Positions 22,065 through 30,886 of a DNA stretch of 37,923 nucleotides are shown here, piece after piece (position 1 is the first letter of the stretch; each line of letters opens with the position of its first letter). The stretch is from contig NZ_VCKW01000055.1 of NCBI RefSeq assembly GCF_005889715.1, forward strand, positions 1-37,923, in the 5' to 3' direction. The notes beneath the pieces are model-generated. The model saw only the letters and a list, made by a program, of their open reading frames with translations, was not told the DNA's origin and made no database searches. The DNA comes from Actinomadura soli (GTDB lineage: Bacteria > Actinomycetota > Actinomycetes > Streptosporangiales > Streptosporangiaceae). The translations under genes and the position numbers were made by a program.

Positions 22065-23536
22065 GCCCCGCGGGCACGGCGGGCATCGTCGTGGTCGGCA
22101 ACGGCATGGCCGGATCCCGCCTGGTCGGTGAGCTGCGGGCCCGCGACGCCGCGACGCCCGTCACGGTGTTCGGCGCGGAGCCGCAGCGCCCCTACAACCG
22201 GGTGCTGCTGTCGAACGTCCTCGCCGGGGTGACACGGCCCGAGCACATCGGCCTGGTCGACGCCGCCTGGTACGCCTCGCACGGCGTCGACGCCAGGCTC
22301 GGCGTCGAGGTCACCCGCGTGGACCGCGCGGCGAAGACCGTCCACGCGTCCGACGGGACCGACACCCCCTACGGGACGCTCGTCCTCGCGACCGGCAGCG
22401 CCGCGTTCGTCCCGCCCCTGCCCGGCCTGCGCGACGGGCTCCCCGACGGCGCGCTGGTGTTCCGCACCCTGGACGACTGCCGCCGCATCTCCGTCCTCGC
22501 CGAGTCGGCGCGCCGCGCGGTCGTGGTCGGCGGCGGCCTGCTCGGCATCGAGGCCGCGCGCGGGCTCGCGGGCCGCGGCCTGGACGTGACCGTCCTGCAC
22601 CAGGCCGGGCACCTCATGGAACGCCAGCTCGACCGCGCCGCCGGGAAGTTCCTGGCCCGGACGCTGGCCGCCCTCGGCATCGCCACCCGCCTCCAGGCCC
22701 GCGTCACCGGGCTGCGCACGTCCGCGCGCGGCGCCGTCACCGGCGTCGAGCTGGCCCTCCCCGGCGGCGGGACGGAGACCGCCGATACCGACCTGGTCGT
22801 GCTGTCGTGCGGCGTCCGGCCCAAGACGGCGCTCGCCCGGGACGCGGGCCTCGCCGTCGGCCGCGGCGTCATCGTGGACGACGAGCTGCGCTCGGTCACC
22901 GACCCGTCCGTCCGCGCCATCGGCGAGTGCTCCGAGCACCGCGACGAGGTGTACGGGCTGGTCGCGCCCGCCTGGGAGCAGGCGGGCGTGCTCGCCGGGC
23001 TGCTCGCCGGCACCGACCCCGCCGCCCGCTTCACCGGCGCCCGGCAGATCACCCGGCTCAAGGCCGCCGGCATCGAGCTGGCGTCGATGGGCGAGACGCA
23101 CTTCGGCGACGACGACGCCGGCGTGGAGATCGTCCGGTTCACGGACGCGGCGCGCGGCACCTACAAGAAGGCGGTCATCCGGGACGGGCGGCTGATCGGC
23201 GCGATCCTGCTCGGCGAGACCTCCGCCGCCGGGACCCTCACCCAGCTCTACGACCGCGCCGGCCCGCTGCCCGCCGAGCGCCTCGGCCTCCTGTTCCCGG
23301 GCCTCGACGCCCCCGCCCCGGCCGGCGAGCCGCTCCGGATGCCGGAAGCGGCCACCGTCTGCCACTGCAACGACGTCAGCAAGGGCCGGATCCGCGCCTG
23401 CTGGGAGCGCGGCGCCCGCACCGCCGCAGACGTCGCGCGCGAGACCAGGGCGGGCACCGGCTGCGGGACGTGCCGCGACGCCGTCGAGGGCATCGTCGCC
23501 TGGCTGGCCGGGCAGGAGCCCGCCCGCGTCCCCTAA
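22061..23536 (+). CDS. FAD-dependent oxidoreductase with C-terminal BFD [2Fe-2S] domain
   Basis: Probable NAD(P)H-linked electron-transfer protein, 491 residues. The N-terminal FAD module begins VSPAGTAGIVVVGNGMAGSRLVGEL, the second nucleotide motif is AVVVGGGLLGIEAARGL, and the C-terminus is a BFD domain with CHCNDV and GTGCGTCRD, four cysteines for a [2Fe-2S] cluster. It is like the N-terminal half of NirB and like NasB-type reductase subunits that feed electrons to nitrate or nitrite reductases. It overlaps the nirB stop (GTGA) and has a good ribosome-binding site, GGAGGTGA. The order suggests co-expression with nirB and a role in nitrite or nitrate assimilation. No nitrate reductase catalytic subunit is in the window. 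Confidence 0.88.
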   Translation: MSPAGTAGIVVVGNGMAGSRLVGELRARDAATPVTVFGAEPQRPYNRVLLSNVLAGVTRPEHIGLVDAAWYASHGVDARLGVEVTRVDRAAKTVHASDGTDTPYGTLVLATGSAAFVPPLPGLRDGLPDGALVFRTLDDCRRISVLAESARRAVVVGGGLLGIEAARGLAGRGLDVTVLHQAGHLMERQLDRAAGKFLARTLAALGIATRLQARVTGLRTSARGAVTGVELALPGGGTETADTDLVVLSCGVRPKTALARDAGLAVGRGVIVDDELRSVTDPSVRAIGECSEHRDEVYGLVAPAWEQAGVLAGLLAGTDPAARFTGARQITRLKAAGIELASMGETHFGDDDAGVEIVRFTDAARGTYKKAVIRDGRLIGAILLGETSAAGTLTQLYDRAGPLPAERLGLLFPGLDAPAPAGEPLRMPEAATVCHCNDVSKGRIRACWERGARTAADVARETRAGTGCGTCRDAVEGIVAWLAGQEPARVP

Positions 23537-23559
23537 CGGGGCGGGCCCGGCGGAGGCGG

Positions 23560-23565
23560 GGTAGG
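23560..23565 (+). promoter_or_regulatory. Likely -10 of the DUF2470 gene
   Basis: TAGGCT would start a transcript with about a 60-base leader. That leader contains a small hairpin (GGCCC-GCAAA-GGGCC at 23578-23592) and ends in the GGGAAAGGA ribosome-binding site. Confidence 0.35.
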
Positions 23566-23631
23566 CTCACGCCCTCCGGGGCCCGCAAAGGGCCTGTCCG
23601 TAAAACCCACATTTCTGGGAAAGGACCCTTC

Positions 23632-23925
23632 ATGACCGACGCGGGCCCCTTCACGGACGACGTCGTCCGGCAGATCATGCGCCACATGAACGAGGACCAC
23701 GCGGCCGACTGCCTCACGATCTGCCGGGCGCTCGCCGGCCGGCCCGGCGCGACCGCGGCCCGGATGACCGGCATGGACGCCGACGGCATCGACTTCGCCG
23801 TCATGGACGGCGGCGCCGAGCAGCCGGTCCGGATCCCGTTCAGCGAGCGGCTCACCGAACGCCCGCAGGTGCGCCGGGAGGTCGTCCGCATGACCGAGGA
23901 GGCCCGCGCCGCACTGAGCGGCTGA
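23632..23925 (+). CDS. Stand-alone DUF2470 protein
   Basis: 97 residues consisting of one DUF2470 domain (VRQIMRHMNEDHAADCLTICRAL ... MTGMDADGIDFAVMDGGAEQPVRIPFSERLTERPQVRREVVRMTEEAR). In HugZ-type heme oxygenases this domain is fused to a pyridoxamine-oxidase-like domain and contributes to heme binding; the MNEDHAAD segment is the conserved His-containing helix. Here it stands alone, 150 bp upstream of a canonical heme oxygenase, which supports a role in heme handling. A ribosome-binding site GAAAGGA lies about 7 bp before the ATG. The heme link is inferred from family and neighbourhood. Confidence 0.85.
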   Translation: MTDAGPFTDDVVRQIMRHMNEDHAADCLTICRALAGRPGATAARMTGMDADGIDFAVMDGGAEQPVRIPFSERLTERPQVRREVVRMTEEARAALSG

Positions 23926-23962
23926 GCCCGCCGTTCGGCCGCCCGGCGGCGACTGGACGTTC

Positions 23963-24000
23963 CCGACGCCATGTCGGTAAAGTAACCGACGTCACGTCGG
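23963..24000. promoter_or_regulatory. Tandem 15-bp palindromes upstream of heme oxygenase
   Basis: CCGACGCCATGTCGG (23963-23977) and CCGACGTCACGTCGG (23986-24000) are copies of CCGACGYCAYGTCGG. The second is a perfect palindrome around a central C; the first is imperfect. Their centres are 23 bp apart, about two helical turns. Between them lies TAAAGTAA, with TAAAGT as a possible -10. This is the layout of a dimeric repressor site, for example TetR-type. The regulator is not in the window. Confidence 0.7.
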
Positions 24001-24030
24001 AAACCTCACCGCCGCACCTTCCCAACAGAA

Positions 24031-24049
24031 TTAGGTAAGGCTAGCCTAA
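24031..24049. promoter_or_regulatory. DtxR/IdeR iron box upstream of heme oxygenase
   Basis: TTAGGTAAGGCTAGCCTAA matches 17 of 19 positions of the classical iron box TTAGGTTAGGCTAACCTAA and keeps its dyad symmetry. It lies 27 bp before the heme oxygenase ATG. In actinobacteria iron-loaded DtxR/IdeR represses genes with such boxes, so the enzyme should be made when iron is scarce. Confidence 0.85.
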
Positions 24050-24075
24050 GTCTCTGGAGTCGAGGAGGGCCGGAA

Positions 24076-24738
24076 ATGGACGGCACGGGCACGGACGAGG
24101 CGTTCTCCGCGCGGCTGCGGGCCGCCACCTGGAGCGACCACGGGGACAACGAGACCTCCGCCTACATGAGCGCGCTCGTCGAGGGCCGCCTCGCGCGCGA
24201 CGAGTACGCGGTGCTGGTGGCGCAGCTCCACCCCGTCTACGACCTCCTGGAGGAGGCCGCCGACCGGATGGCGTCCGACCCGGTCGCCGGCCCGTTCGAC
24301 CTTCCCGGCCTGCGCCGCCGCGACGCGCTGGAGGCCGACCTCGCCTACTTCTACGGCCCGCGCTGGCGCGCCAGGATCGAGCCCGGCGAGGCCACCGCGC
24401 GGTACTGCGACCGGCTCCGCGAGGCGTGCTTCGACTGGCCGGCCGGCTTCGTCGCCCACCACTACACCCGCTACCTGGGCGACCTGTCCGGCGGGCAGTA
24501 CATCGGCAGGCAGGTCCGCAAGAACCTCGACCTCGCGGCGGGCGACGACGGCGTCCGCTTCTACCGCTTCCCCGGCAAGCCCAAGGCCTACAAGGACCGC
24601 TACCGCGAGCTCCTGGACGCCGCGCCGTGGGACGCCGCCGAGCAGGACCGCGTCATCGACGAGGTCAAGGCCGCCTACCGCCTCAACGCCGCCGTCACCG
24701 ACGAACTCGGCCGGAGCATCCGCCCCAGCGCCGCCTGA
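24076..24738 (+). CDS. hmuO: Biliverdin-producing heme oxygenase (HmuO-like)
   Basis: Breaks heme into biliverdin, CO and free iron for iron acquisition. 220 residues, usual for bacterial HmuO-type enzymes. The proximal His is H22 in ATWSDHGDNETSAY. The distal helix is in HYTRYLGDLSGGQYIGRQV, where GDLSGGQ is the diagnostic segment. The middle has DEYAVLVAQLHPVYDLLEEAA and DLAYFYG. Strong ribosome-binding site GAGGAGGG eight bases before the ATG. A near-consensus iron box and tandem palindromes upstream indicate control by iron and a second signal. No heme ABC transporter is adjacent, so its heme source is not defined here. Confidence 0.93.
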   Translation: MDGTGTDEAFSARLRAATWSDHGDNETSAYMSALVEGRLARDEYAVLVAQLHPVYDLLEEAADRMASDPVAGPFDLPGLRRRDALEADLAYFYGPRWRARIEPGEATARYCDRLREACFDWPAGFVAHHYTRYLGDLSGGQYIGRQVRKNLDLAAGDDGVRFYRFPGKPKAYKDRYRELLDAAPWDAAEQDRVIDEVKAAYRLNAAVTDELGRSIRPSAA

Positions 24739-24765
24739 GCCGCGGGCCCGGCGCGGCGGGGGCCG

Positions 24766-26184
24766 TCAGGCCGCGCGGGAGAAGCGGACGCGGCGGCGCG
24801 CCGGGTCGGCCTCCTCCAGCCGCACCCTGACCTGCTCGCCGAGCGGCAGCCCGTCGCCGTCGCAGCGGCCGAACACCGGCGGCGCCACCAGCTGGACGCG
24901 CCCGCCGGACCGGTCGGCGCTCACGTCCACCACCACCGCGTCGAAGACGTCCCCGACGTGGTCGCGCAGCAGCAGCGCCTCGACGAGGTCGACGCAGGCG
25001 CGGTCGACGTCGGCGGCGCGGCGCAGCGCCCGCTGCATCACCTCCGGCAGCTCCGGCAGCGCCTCGCGGGCCCAGCCGGGGACGGGCCGCCCCGCCGCGA
25101 GCGCCAGGCACACCTCGGTGGCGTACCGGTCGGCCAGCCGCCGGATCGGCGCCGTGACGTGCGCGTACGGGGCCGCGACGGCGGCGTGGCCGGCCTGGCC
25201 CGGCGGTGAGCCGTCGAACGCGGTGTACCCGGCGCCGCGCATCAGCCCCGCCGCGTCGTGCAGGAACGCGGCGTGCCGCGGCAGGGACGGGTCGAGCGCG
25301 CGGACGATGTCGCCGTACGAGGAGTCCCCGGGCCAGGCGACGCCGAGCGCGCCGGCGGCGAGCCTGACCCGCGCCACCGCCTCGGGCGGCGCGGGCGGCA
25401 TCGTGCGCAGCAGCCCGACGCCGCCGTCCAGCATCAGCCGGGCCGCCGCCCTGCCGGTCAGCAGCGAGATCTGCGCGTTCCACGCCTCGGTCGCGAGGTC
25501 GCCGCGCAGCTTCAGCGCCCAGCCGCCGCCCGCGTGCACGACCTCCTGCTCGGGCAGCGGGAGGCTGACGCCGCCGCGCGCCGCCTCCGCCGCGATGAGC
25601 CGCTCGCCGATCTCGCCGAGCAGCGCGATCCGGGGGTCGCCGTCGTCGTGCCGGGCGCCCGCGTAGTCGAGCTTGTCGCGGCTGCGGACGAGGGCGCGCC
25701 GCACGTCCACGTCGGTGATCCGCCCGGCGTCGTCGATGTCGATCGTCCACGCCACGGCCGGGCGGTCGCGTCCGGGCAGCAGGCTCGCGGCGTTCTCCGA
25801 CAGCGGGCGCGGGTGCAGGGGCGCGTTGGTGTCGGGCAGGTAGAGCGTGACGCCGCGGGAGCGCGCCTCGGCGTCCAGGGCGCTGCCCGGCCGCACGAAC
25901 CCGGCCATGTCGGCGATCGCGTACCGGACCCGGTGGCCGGACCCGCGCCGCTCCAGGTGCATCGCCTGGTCGAGGTCGAGGGAGCCGGGCGGGTCGAGGG
26001 TGAAGAACGGGAGCCCGCGCAGGTCGGCGCGGCCGTCGGGGTGGCACGCGGGCCCGGCGGCCTCGGTGAGGACGGCGGGCGGGAACGGGCCGGGCACCGA
26101 GTACTCGGCGCGGATCCGGTCCAGGCCCGCGCGGATCTCGGCGTCGGCCTCCGCGGTACGCAGTCGCAGCGGTCGGCGCGGCAC
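24766..26184 (-). CDS. RNB-domain ribonuclease (RNase II/R-like)
   Basis: Predicted 3'-5' exoribonuclease, 472 residues. The RNB catalytic core is visible: FFTLDPPGSLDLDQAMHLE with the metal-binding aspartates, VRYAIADMAGFVRPGS, RSRGVTLYLPDTNAPLHPRPLSE, then TAPIRRLADRY further on. It is shorter than E. coli RNase II/R and lacks obvious N-terminal cold-shock domains; this compact form is common in actinobacteria. The GTG start at 26184 was chosen because TACGCT (26191-26196, minus strand) lies six bases upstream as a leaderless -10. The upstream continuation of the frame is antisense to the Crp gene. It converges on heme oxygenase with 27 bp between stops. Confidence 0.9.
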   Translation of the reverse strand: MPRRPLRLRTAEADAEIRAGLDRIRAEYSVPGPFPPAVLTEAAGPACHPDGRADLRGLPFFTLDPPGSLDLDQAMHLERRGSGHRVRYAIADMAGFVRPGSALDAEARSRGVTLYLPDTNAPLHPRPLSENAASLLPGRDRPAVAWTIDIDDAGRITDVDVRRALVRSRDKLDYAGARHDDGDPRIALLGEIGERLIAAEAARGGVSLPLPEQEVVHAGGGWALKLRGDLATEAWNAQISLLTGRAAARLMLDGGVGLLRTMPPAPPEAVARVRLAAGALGVAWPGDSSYGDIVRALDPSLPRHAAFLHDAAGLMRGAGYTAFDGSPPGQAGHAAVAAPYAHVTAPIRRLADRYATEVCLALAAGRPVPGWAREALPELPEVMQRALRRAADVDRACVDLVEALLLRDHVGDVFDAVVVDVSADRSGGRVQLVAPPVFGRCDGDGLPLGEQVRVRLEEADPARRRVRFSRAA

Positions 26185-26190
26185 AGCACG

Positions 26191-26196
26191 AGCGTA
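26191..26196 (-). promoter_or_regulatory. -10 element of a leaderless promoter for the RNB ribonuclease
   Basis: Minus-strand TACGCT six bases before the GTG start. It allows expression independent of the upstream Crp-like gene, which ends 41 bp away. Confidence 0.4.
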
Positions 26197-26225
26197 CGGG
26201 ACGAAAACCGGATTACGGTCGTGAT

Positions 26226-27092
26226 CTACATTGTAAAGGCGGTGGCCGGCGGACGCTCCGGCGTCCGCGCGAACTCCCGCAGCCCCCCCACGTCCACCAC
26301 GGTGATCTTGCGGCGGCCGGTGACGACGAGGCCCTCGGCCCGCAGCGCGCCGAGCGCGCGGGCGACCGTCTCGCGCGAGGCGTCCATCCAGCTGCCGAGC
26401 TCCTCCTGGGACAGCGGCGGGCCGATCACGATCCCGCCGCCGGCGCCCGGCGGTGCGTGCCGGGCCGACACCTCCGCGAGCTCGGTCAGCAGGATCGCCA
26501 GCCGCCGCGCGCCGTGCGCGGACACGTGCGCCTGCAGCCTGCGGTCGGCGTCGTCGAGCCGGCGCACGAACGTGCCGCTGACCAGCCGCCACACGCCCGG
26601 GTGGGCGTCCAGGAAGCCGGTGAACCGGGCGGCGGGCACGACCAGCGCGCGCAGCGGGCTGAGCGCCGCCACGGTCGCCGACCGCTCCCGGCGGCCGAGC
26701 ACCGCGCTCTCGCACACCAGGTCGCCCGGCCCGCGCACGGCGAGGACCACCTCCCGGCCGTCCTCGCTCGCGGACGTCACCTTCGCCCAGCCCGACTCGA
26801 TGATGATGATGTGGTCGGAGTCGTCGCCCTGGTAGCACAGCGGCGTCCGCGGCGCGTACTTGCGCGGCCGCGCGACCGCCCGGAGCGCCGCGCGCTCCGG
26901 GGCGTCCAGCGCGTCCCAGAAGGCGTCGCCGGGGCCGGCGGCATGACCGCCGCGGGAGGTCGCCGCCGCCGGCGGGCGGGCGGACGCCGGGCGGTCGGTC
27001 GGCGGGCGGTCGGTCGGCGGACGGTCGGTCGGCACGTGCTCGGTCACGGGTCCGCGTCTCCGGTTCGTGGGGTCGGGTGAACCGGTACCCAC
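26226..27092 (-). CDS. Crp/Fnr-family transcriptional regulator
   Basis: Cyclic-nucleotide-domain regulator, 288 residues from the GTG at 27092. After an extended, probably disordered N-terminus with a PTDRP repeat, the cNMP-binding beta-roll runs from FWDALDAPERAALRAVARPRKY through LCYQGDDSDHIIIIESGWAKV and GDLVCESAVLGRRERSATV. The C-terminal HTH is LSQEELGSWMDASRETVARALGALRAEGLV. No cluster of N-terminal cysteines is seen, so it is Crp-like and not an Fe-S Fnr. The start is uncertain: GTG at 27047 would give a shorter N-terminus beginning VTEHVPTDRP. The ligand cannot be told. Confidence 0.85.
   Translation of the reverse strand: MGTGSPDPTNRRRGPVTEHVPTDRPPTDRPPTDRPASARPPAAATSRGGHAAGPGDAFWDALDAPERAALRAVARPRKYAPRTPLCYQGDDSDHIIIIESGWAKVTSASEDGREVVLAVRGPGDLVCESAVLGRRERSATVAALSPLRALVVPAARFTGFLDAHPGVWRLVSGTFVRRLDDADRRLQAHVSAHGARRLAILLTELAEVSARHAPPGAGGGIVIGPPLSQEELGSWMDASRETVARALGALRAEGLVVTGRRKITVVDVGGLREFARTPERPPATAFTM
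26991..27035 (-). repeat. 15-bp tandem repeat, three copies, in the Crp-like gene
   Basis: Units GCGGTCGGTCGGCGG at 26991 and 27006 are identical, and a third at 27021 differs at a few positions. In frame they encode PTDRP repeats in the N-terminal linker, so copy number may vary between strains without shifting the frame. Confidence 0.8.
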
Positions 27093-27205
27093 GGCAGATG
27101 GGGGGAGTGGGGCGGTGAGGCCCAGTGCCGCGGGTACCGGTCGCTCATGCGGCCGCCGCCCGGACGGGCGTCATCGCCCGTCGCGCGGCGGTGCACTGCC
27201 TTCAT

Positions 27206-27228
27206 CCCAATGAGAACCCCTCACTGGG
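27206..27228. promoter_or_regulatory. Imperfect dyad upstream of the Crp-like gene
   Basis: CCCAATGAG and CTCACTGGG are inverted with one mismatch around AACCC, about 115 bp before the Crp-like start. The TGAG...CTCA core faintly resembles a Crp-type site, so autoregulation is possible. The rest of the 231-bp gap includes an AT-rich stretch (CACTTTTGACGAAAATTG) near 27270 that may be the promoter. Confidence 0.3.
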
Positions 27229-27323
27229 CAGGATGCTGCACGCGGGAGGACGGCCTGTCTGCGTCATCTGACACTTTTGACGAAAATTGCAGCGACGATC
27301 GACAGCCGCGGTCAGGGCGCCGG

Positions 27324-28247
27324 TCAGCGGGAAAGGGCGTTCAGCAGCCGGTTGACGGGGCTCGCGAGGTTCCACCGGTCGGCCAGCGCGACGAGCGCCT
27401 CCGGGTCGCGGGCGCCGGCGGGGAGCCGGTCGTCCAGCGTCGCCAGCTCCGGCGCGTCGATGTCGGTGACGACCCGCACGACCGTCTCGGCGGCGGCGAG
27501 GTACTCGCGCGCGGCCTCCATGCGGCGCCGCGCGCCCGCCGGGAACCCCTCGTCGGTGCCGGCGTCGAGCGCGGCGAGGATCCCCGCGACGGACCCGAAC
27601 CGGGTGACGAGCGCGGCGGCGGTCTTGTCGCCGACGCCGGGGACGCCGGGCAGGCCGTCGCTCGGGTCGCCGCGCAGCGTCGCGTAGTCGCCGTAGCCGC
27701 GGCCGGGGATGCCGTACTTGGCCGCGATCTCCTTCTCGCCCATCACCTGAAGGTTCCTGATGCCCCGGGCCGTGTACAGGACGGCGACCGGGCCGCCGTC
27801 GTCCACCAGCTGGAACAGGTCGCGGTCGCCGGTCACGATGTCGACCGGGCCGTCCGCCGCGCCCCGGACCGCCAGGGTCCCGATGACGTCGTCGGCCTCG
27901 TACCCGGGGACGCCCGCGCGTGCCAGCCCGAACGCGTCCAGCACCGCGTCGATGATCGGGAGCTGCGCCTCCAGCGCGTCGGGCGTCTGGTCGCCGCCGC
28001 CCTCGTCGGCCACCCGGTGCGCCTTGTAGGACGGCAGCGCCGCCACCCGGAACGCGGGCCGCCAGTCGGCGTCCATGCAGCAGACGAGCCGCTCGGGCCC
28101 GCGGTCCTGGACGAGCCGCGCGATCATGTCGATGAGGCCGCGGACGGCGTTCACCGGCGTCCCGTCCGGGGCGGTGACCGACTCGGGCACCCCGAAGAAG
28201 GCGCGGAAGTACAACGACGGCGTGTCCAGCAGCATCAGCCCGCTCAT
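27324..28247 (-). CDS. 5'-3' exonuclease (PolA N-terminal / FEN-like)
   Basis: Structure-specific 5' nuclease, 307 residues, equivalent to the N-terminal domain of DNA polymerase I but with no polymerase domain. Acidic metal ligands and motifs: LLDTPSLYFRAF near the N-terminus, CCMDADWRPAFR, YEADDVIGTLA, IVTGDRDLFQLV, and the helix-hairpin-helix GDPSDGLPGVPGVGDKTAA. It probably acts in flap or RNA-primer removal and DNA repair. The ATG at 28247 is used; an ATG at 28256 adds three residues. The M24 peptidase gene diverges 115 bp away. Confidence 0.9.
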   Translation of the reverse strand: MSGLMLLDTPSLYFRAFFGVPESVTAPDGTPVNAVRGLIDMIARLVQDRGPERLVCCMDADWRPAFRVAALPSYKAHRVADEGGGDQTPDALEAQLPIIDAVLDAFGLARAGVPGYEADDVIGTLAVRGAADGPVDIVTGDRDLFQLVDDGGPVAVLYTARGIRNLQVMGEKEIAAKYGIPGRGYGDYATLRGDPSDGLPGVPGVGDKTAAALVTRFGSVAGILAALDAGTDEGFPAGARRRMEAAREYLAAAETVVRVVTDIDAPELATLDDRLPAGARDPEALVALADRWNLASPVNRLLNALSR

Positions 28248-28362
28248 GCGCCACATCGTGCCATGCCCGTCCGACGCCGGGGCGCAGGCGGGCCGGGGCG
28301 GCGGCACCCCCGTCCGCCTGCGATCCTGGTACCGCAGTGAAGATCGGAGAATGGAGACGGGT

Positions 28363-29472
28363 GTGACAACGGAGTTGTATCCGCGTGAGCGCCTCGGCCT
28401 GGTGCGGGACGCGGCGGCGAAGGCGGGGCTGGGGGCGGTGCTGCTGACGCCCGGCCCCGACCTGCGGTACGTCACCGGGTACGACGCCAAGCAGCTGGAG
28501 CGGCTCACCTGCCTGGTGGTGCCGGCCGGCGGCGAGGCGTTCCTGGTCGTCCCGCGGCTGGAGCTGCCCGCGGCGCAGGCGTCGCCCGCCGGGTCCCTCG
28601 GCGTGGAGCTGGTGCCCTGGGACGAGACCGACGACCCGTACGCCCTGGTCGCGCGCCGGGTCCCCGGCGACCTGAGCACGGTGGGCGTCGCCGACCGGAT
28701 GTGGGCGGTGATGGCGCTGCGGTTCCGCGCCGCGATGCCCGCCGCAGAGCAGGTCGCGGCCGGGGGAGTGCTGCGTGAGCTGCGGATGCGCAAGAGCCCG
28801 GCGGAGGTGGCGGCGCTGCGCGAGGCGGGCGCGGCGATCGACCGGGTTCACCGCCGCGTGCCCGGCATGCTGACGGCGGGCCGCACCGAGCGGGAGGTCG
28901 CCCGCGACATCGCCGACGCGATCACCGCCGAGGGGCACGCGCAGGTCGACTTCGTCATCGTCGGGTCGGGCCCGAACGGCGCCAACCCGCACGCCGAGCC
29001 GACCGACCGCGTCATCCGCCCGGGCGAGCCGGTCGTGGTCGACATCGGCGGGACGATGCCGAGCGGCTACTGCTCGGACTCCACGCGCAACTACTGCGTC
29101 GGGGAGCCGCCCGCGGAGTACCGCGCGTACTTCGAGGTGCTGGAGGAGGCGCAGCGGGCGTCGTGCGCGGCCGTCCGCCCCGGGGTCACGCCCGAGGCGG
29201 TGGACGCGGCGGCGCGCGACGTCATCGCCGCCGCCGGGCACGCCGCGGACTTCTTCCACCGCACCGGCCACGGCATCGGCCTGGAGTCGCACGAGGACCC
29301 CTACATCGTGGCGGGCAACCTGGAGCCGCTGGAGCCGGGCATGGCGTTCTCGATCGAGCCGGGCATCTACCCCGGGCCGCACGGCGCCCGCATCGAGGAC
29401 ATCGTCGTGTGCACCGAGGACGGCCACGAGCCGATGAACGTCACCGGGCACGGCCTGGTCATCGTCGACTGA
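28363..29472 (+). CDS. M24-family metallopeptidase (Xaa-Pro aminopeptidase-like)
   Basis: Predicted cytoplasmic peptidase, 369 residues, that removes residues in front of proline, or a related dipeptidase. The N-terminal creatinase-like domain (RERLGLVRDAAAKAGLGAVLLTPGPDLRYVTGY) precedes the pita-bread catalytic domain with all five expected metal ligands: Asp in VVDIGGT, Asp in YCSDSTRN, His in HRTGHGIG, Glu in SIEPGIY and Glu in RIEDIV. The GTG at 28363 is preferred because GGAGACGG precedes it; ATG at 28351 is an in-frame alternative. Convergent with the MsiK-like gene across a hairpin at 29509-29528. Confidence 0.88.
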   Translation: MTTELYPRERLGLVRDAAAKAGLGAVLLTPGPDLRYVTGYDAKQLERLTCLVVPAGGEAFLVVPRLELPAAQASPAGSLGVELVPWDETDDPYALVARRVPGDLSTVGVADRMWAVMALRFRAAMPAAEQVAAGGVLRELRMRKSPAEVAALREAGAAIDRVHRRVPGMLTAGRTEREVARDIADAITAEGHAQVDFVIVGSGPNGANPHAEPTDRVIRPGEPVVVDIGGTMPSGYCSDSTRNYCVGEPPAEYRAYFEVLEEAQRASCAAVRPGVTPEAVDAAARDVIAAAGHAADFFHRTGHGIGLESHEDPYIVAGNLEPLEPGMAFSIEPGIYPGPHGARIEDIVVCTEDGHEPMNVTGHGLVIVD

Positions 29473-29508
29473 CCCGGCGGCTCGCACCCGCCGTGCCTGA
29501 CGGGGGTT

Positions 29509-29528
29509 CCAGGGGGTCGCCCCCCTGG
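29509..29528. terminator. Bidirectional hairpin between convergent genes
   Basis: CCAGGGGG-TCGC-CCCCCTGG, an 8-bp perfect stem, lies between the peptidase stop (29472) and the MsiK-like stop (29547). Confidence 0.65.
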
Positions 29529-29546
29529 GCAGACACGCCCCCTGGG

Positions 29547-30809
<1,263 letters not shown>

Positions 30810-30823
30810 CCGGAACCCCCTTG

Positions 30824-30837
30824 TGGAAACGTTTCCA
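30824..30837. promoter_or_regulatory. LacI-family operator 1
   Basis: Perfect 14-bp palindrome TGGAAACGTTTCCA with the central CG of LacI-family sites. It lies 15 bp before the MsiK-like start codon, downstream of its likely promoter, so a bound repressor would act as a roadblock. Confidence 0.88.
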
Positions 30838-30841
30838 TTAC

Positions 30842-30862
30842 CCCCTGACGAACAGGGGTTTT
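30842..30862 (+). terminator. Terminator-like hairpin in the LacI/MsiK intergenic region
   Basis: CCCCTG-ACGAA-CAGGGG followed by TTTT on the plus strand, a rare T-run in this window. It could stop readthrough entering the lacI-type gene from antisense transcription of the MsiK-like gene, or form a leader structure. Inference. Confidence 0.4.
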
Positions 30863-30886
30863 GCTCAATATGTGGAGTAAACCCCA

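Noticed and set aside
26185..26838. Upstream extension of the RNB ribonuclease frame
   Set aside because: It is antisense-frame overlap with the Crp-like gene, and a leaderless -10 fits the GTG at 26184.
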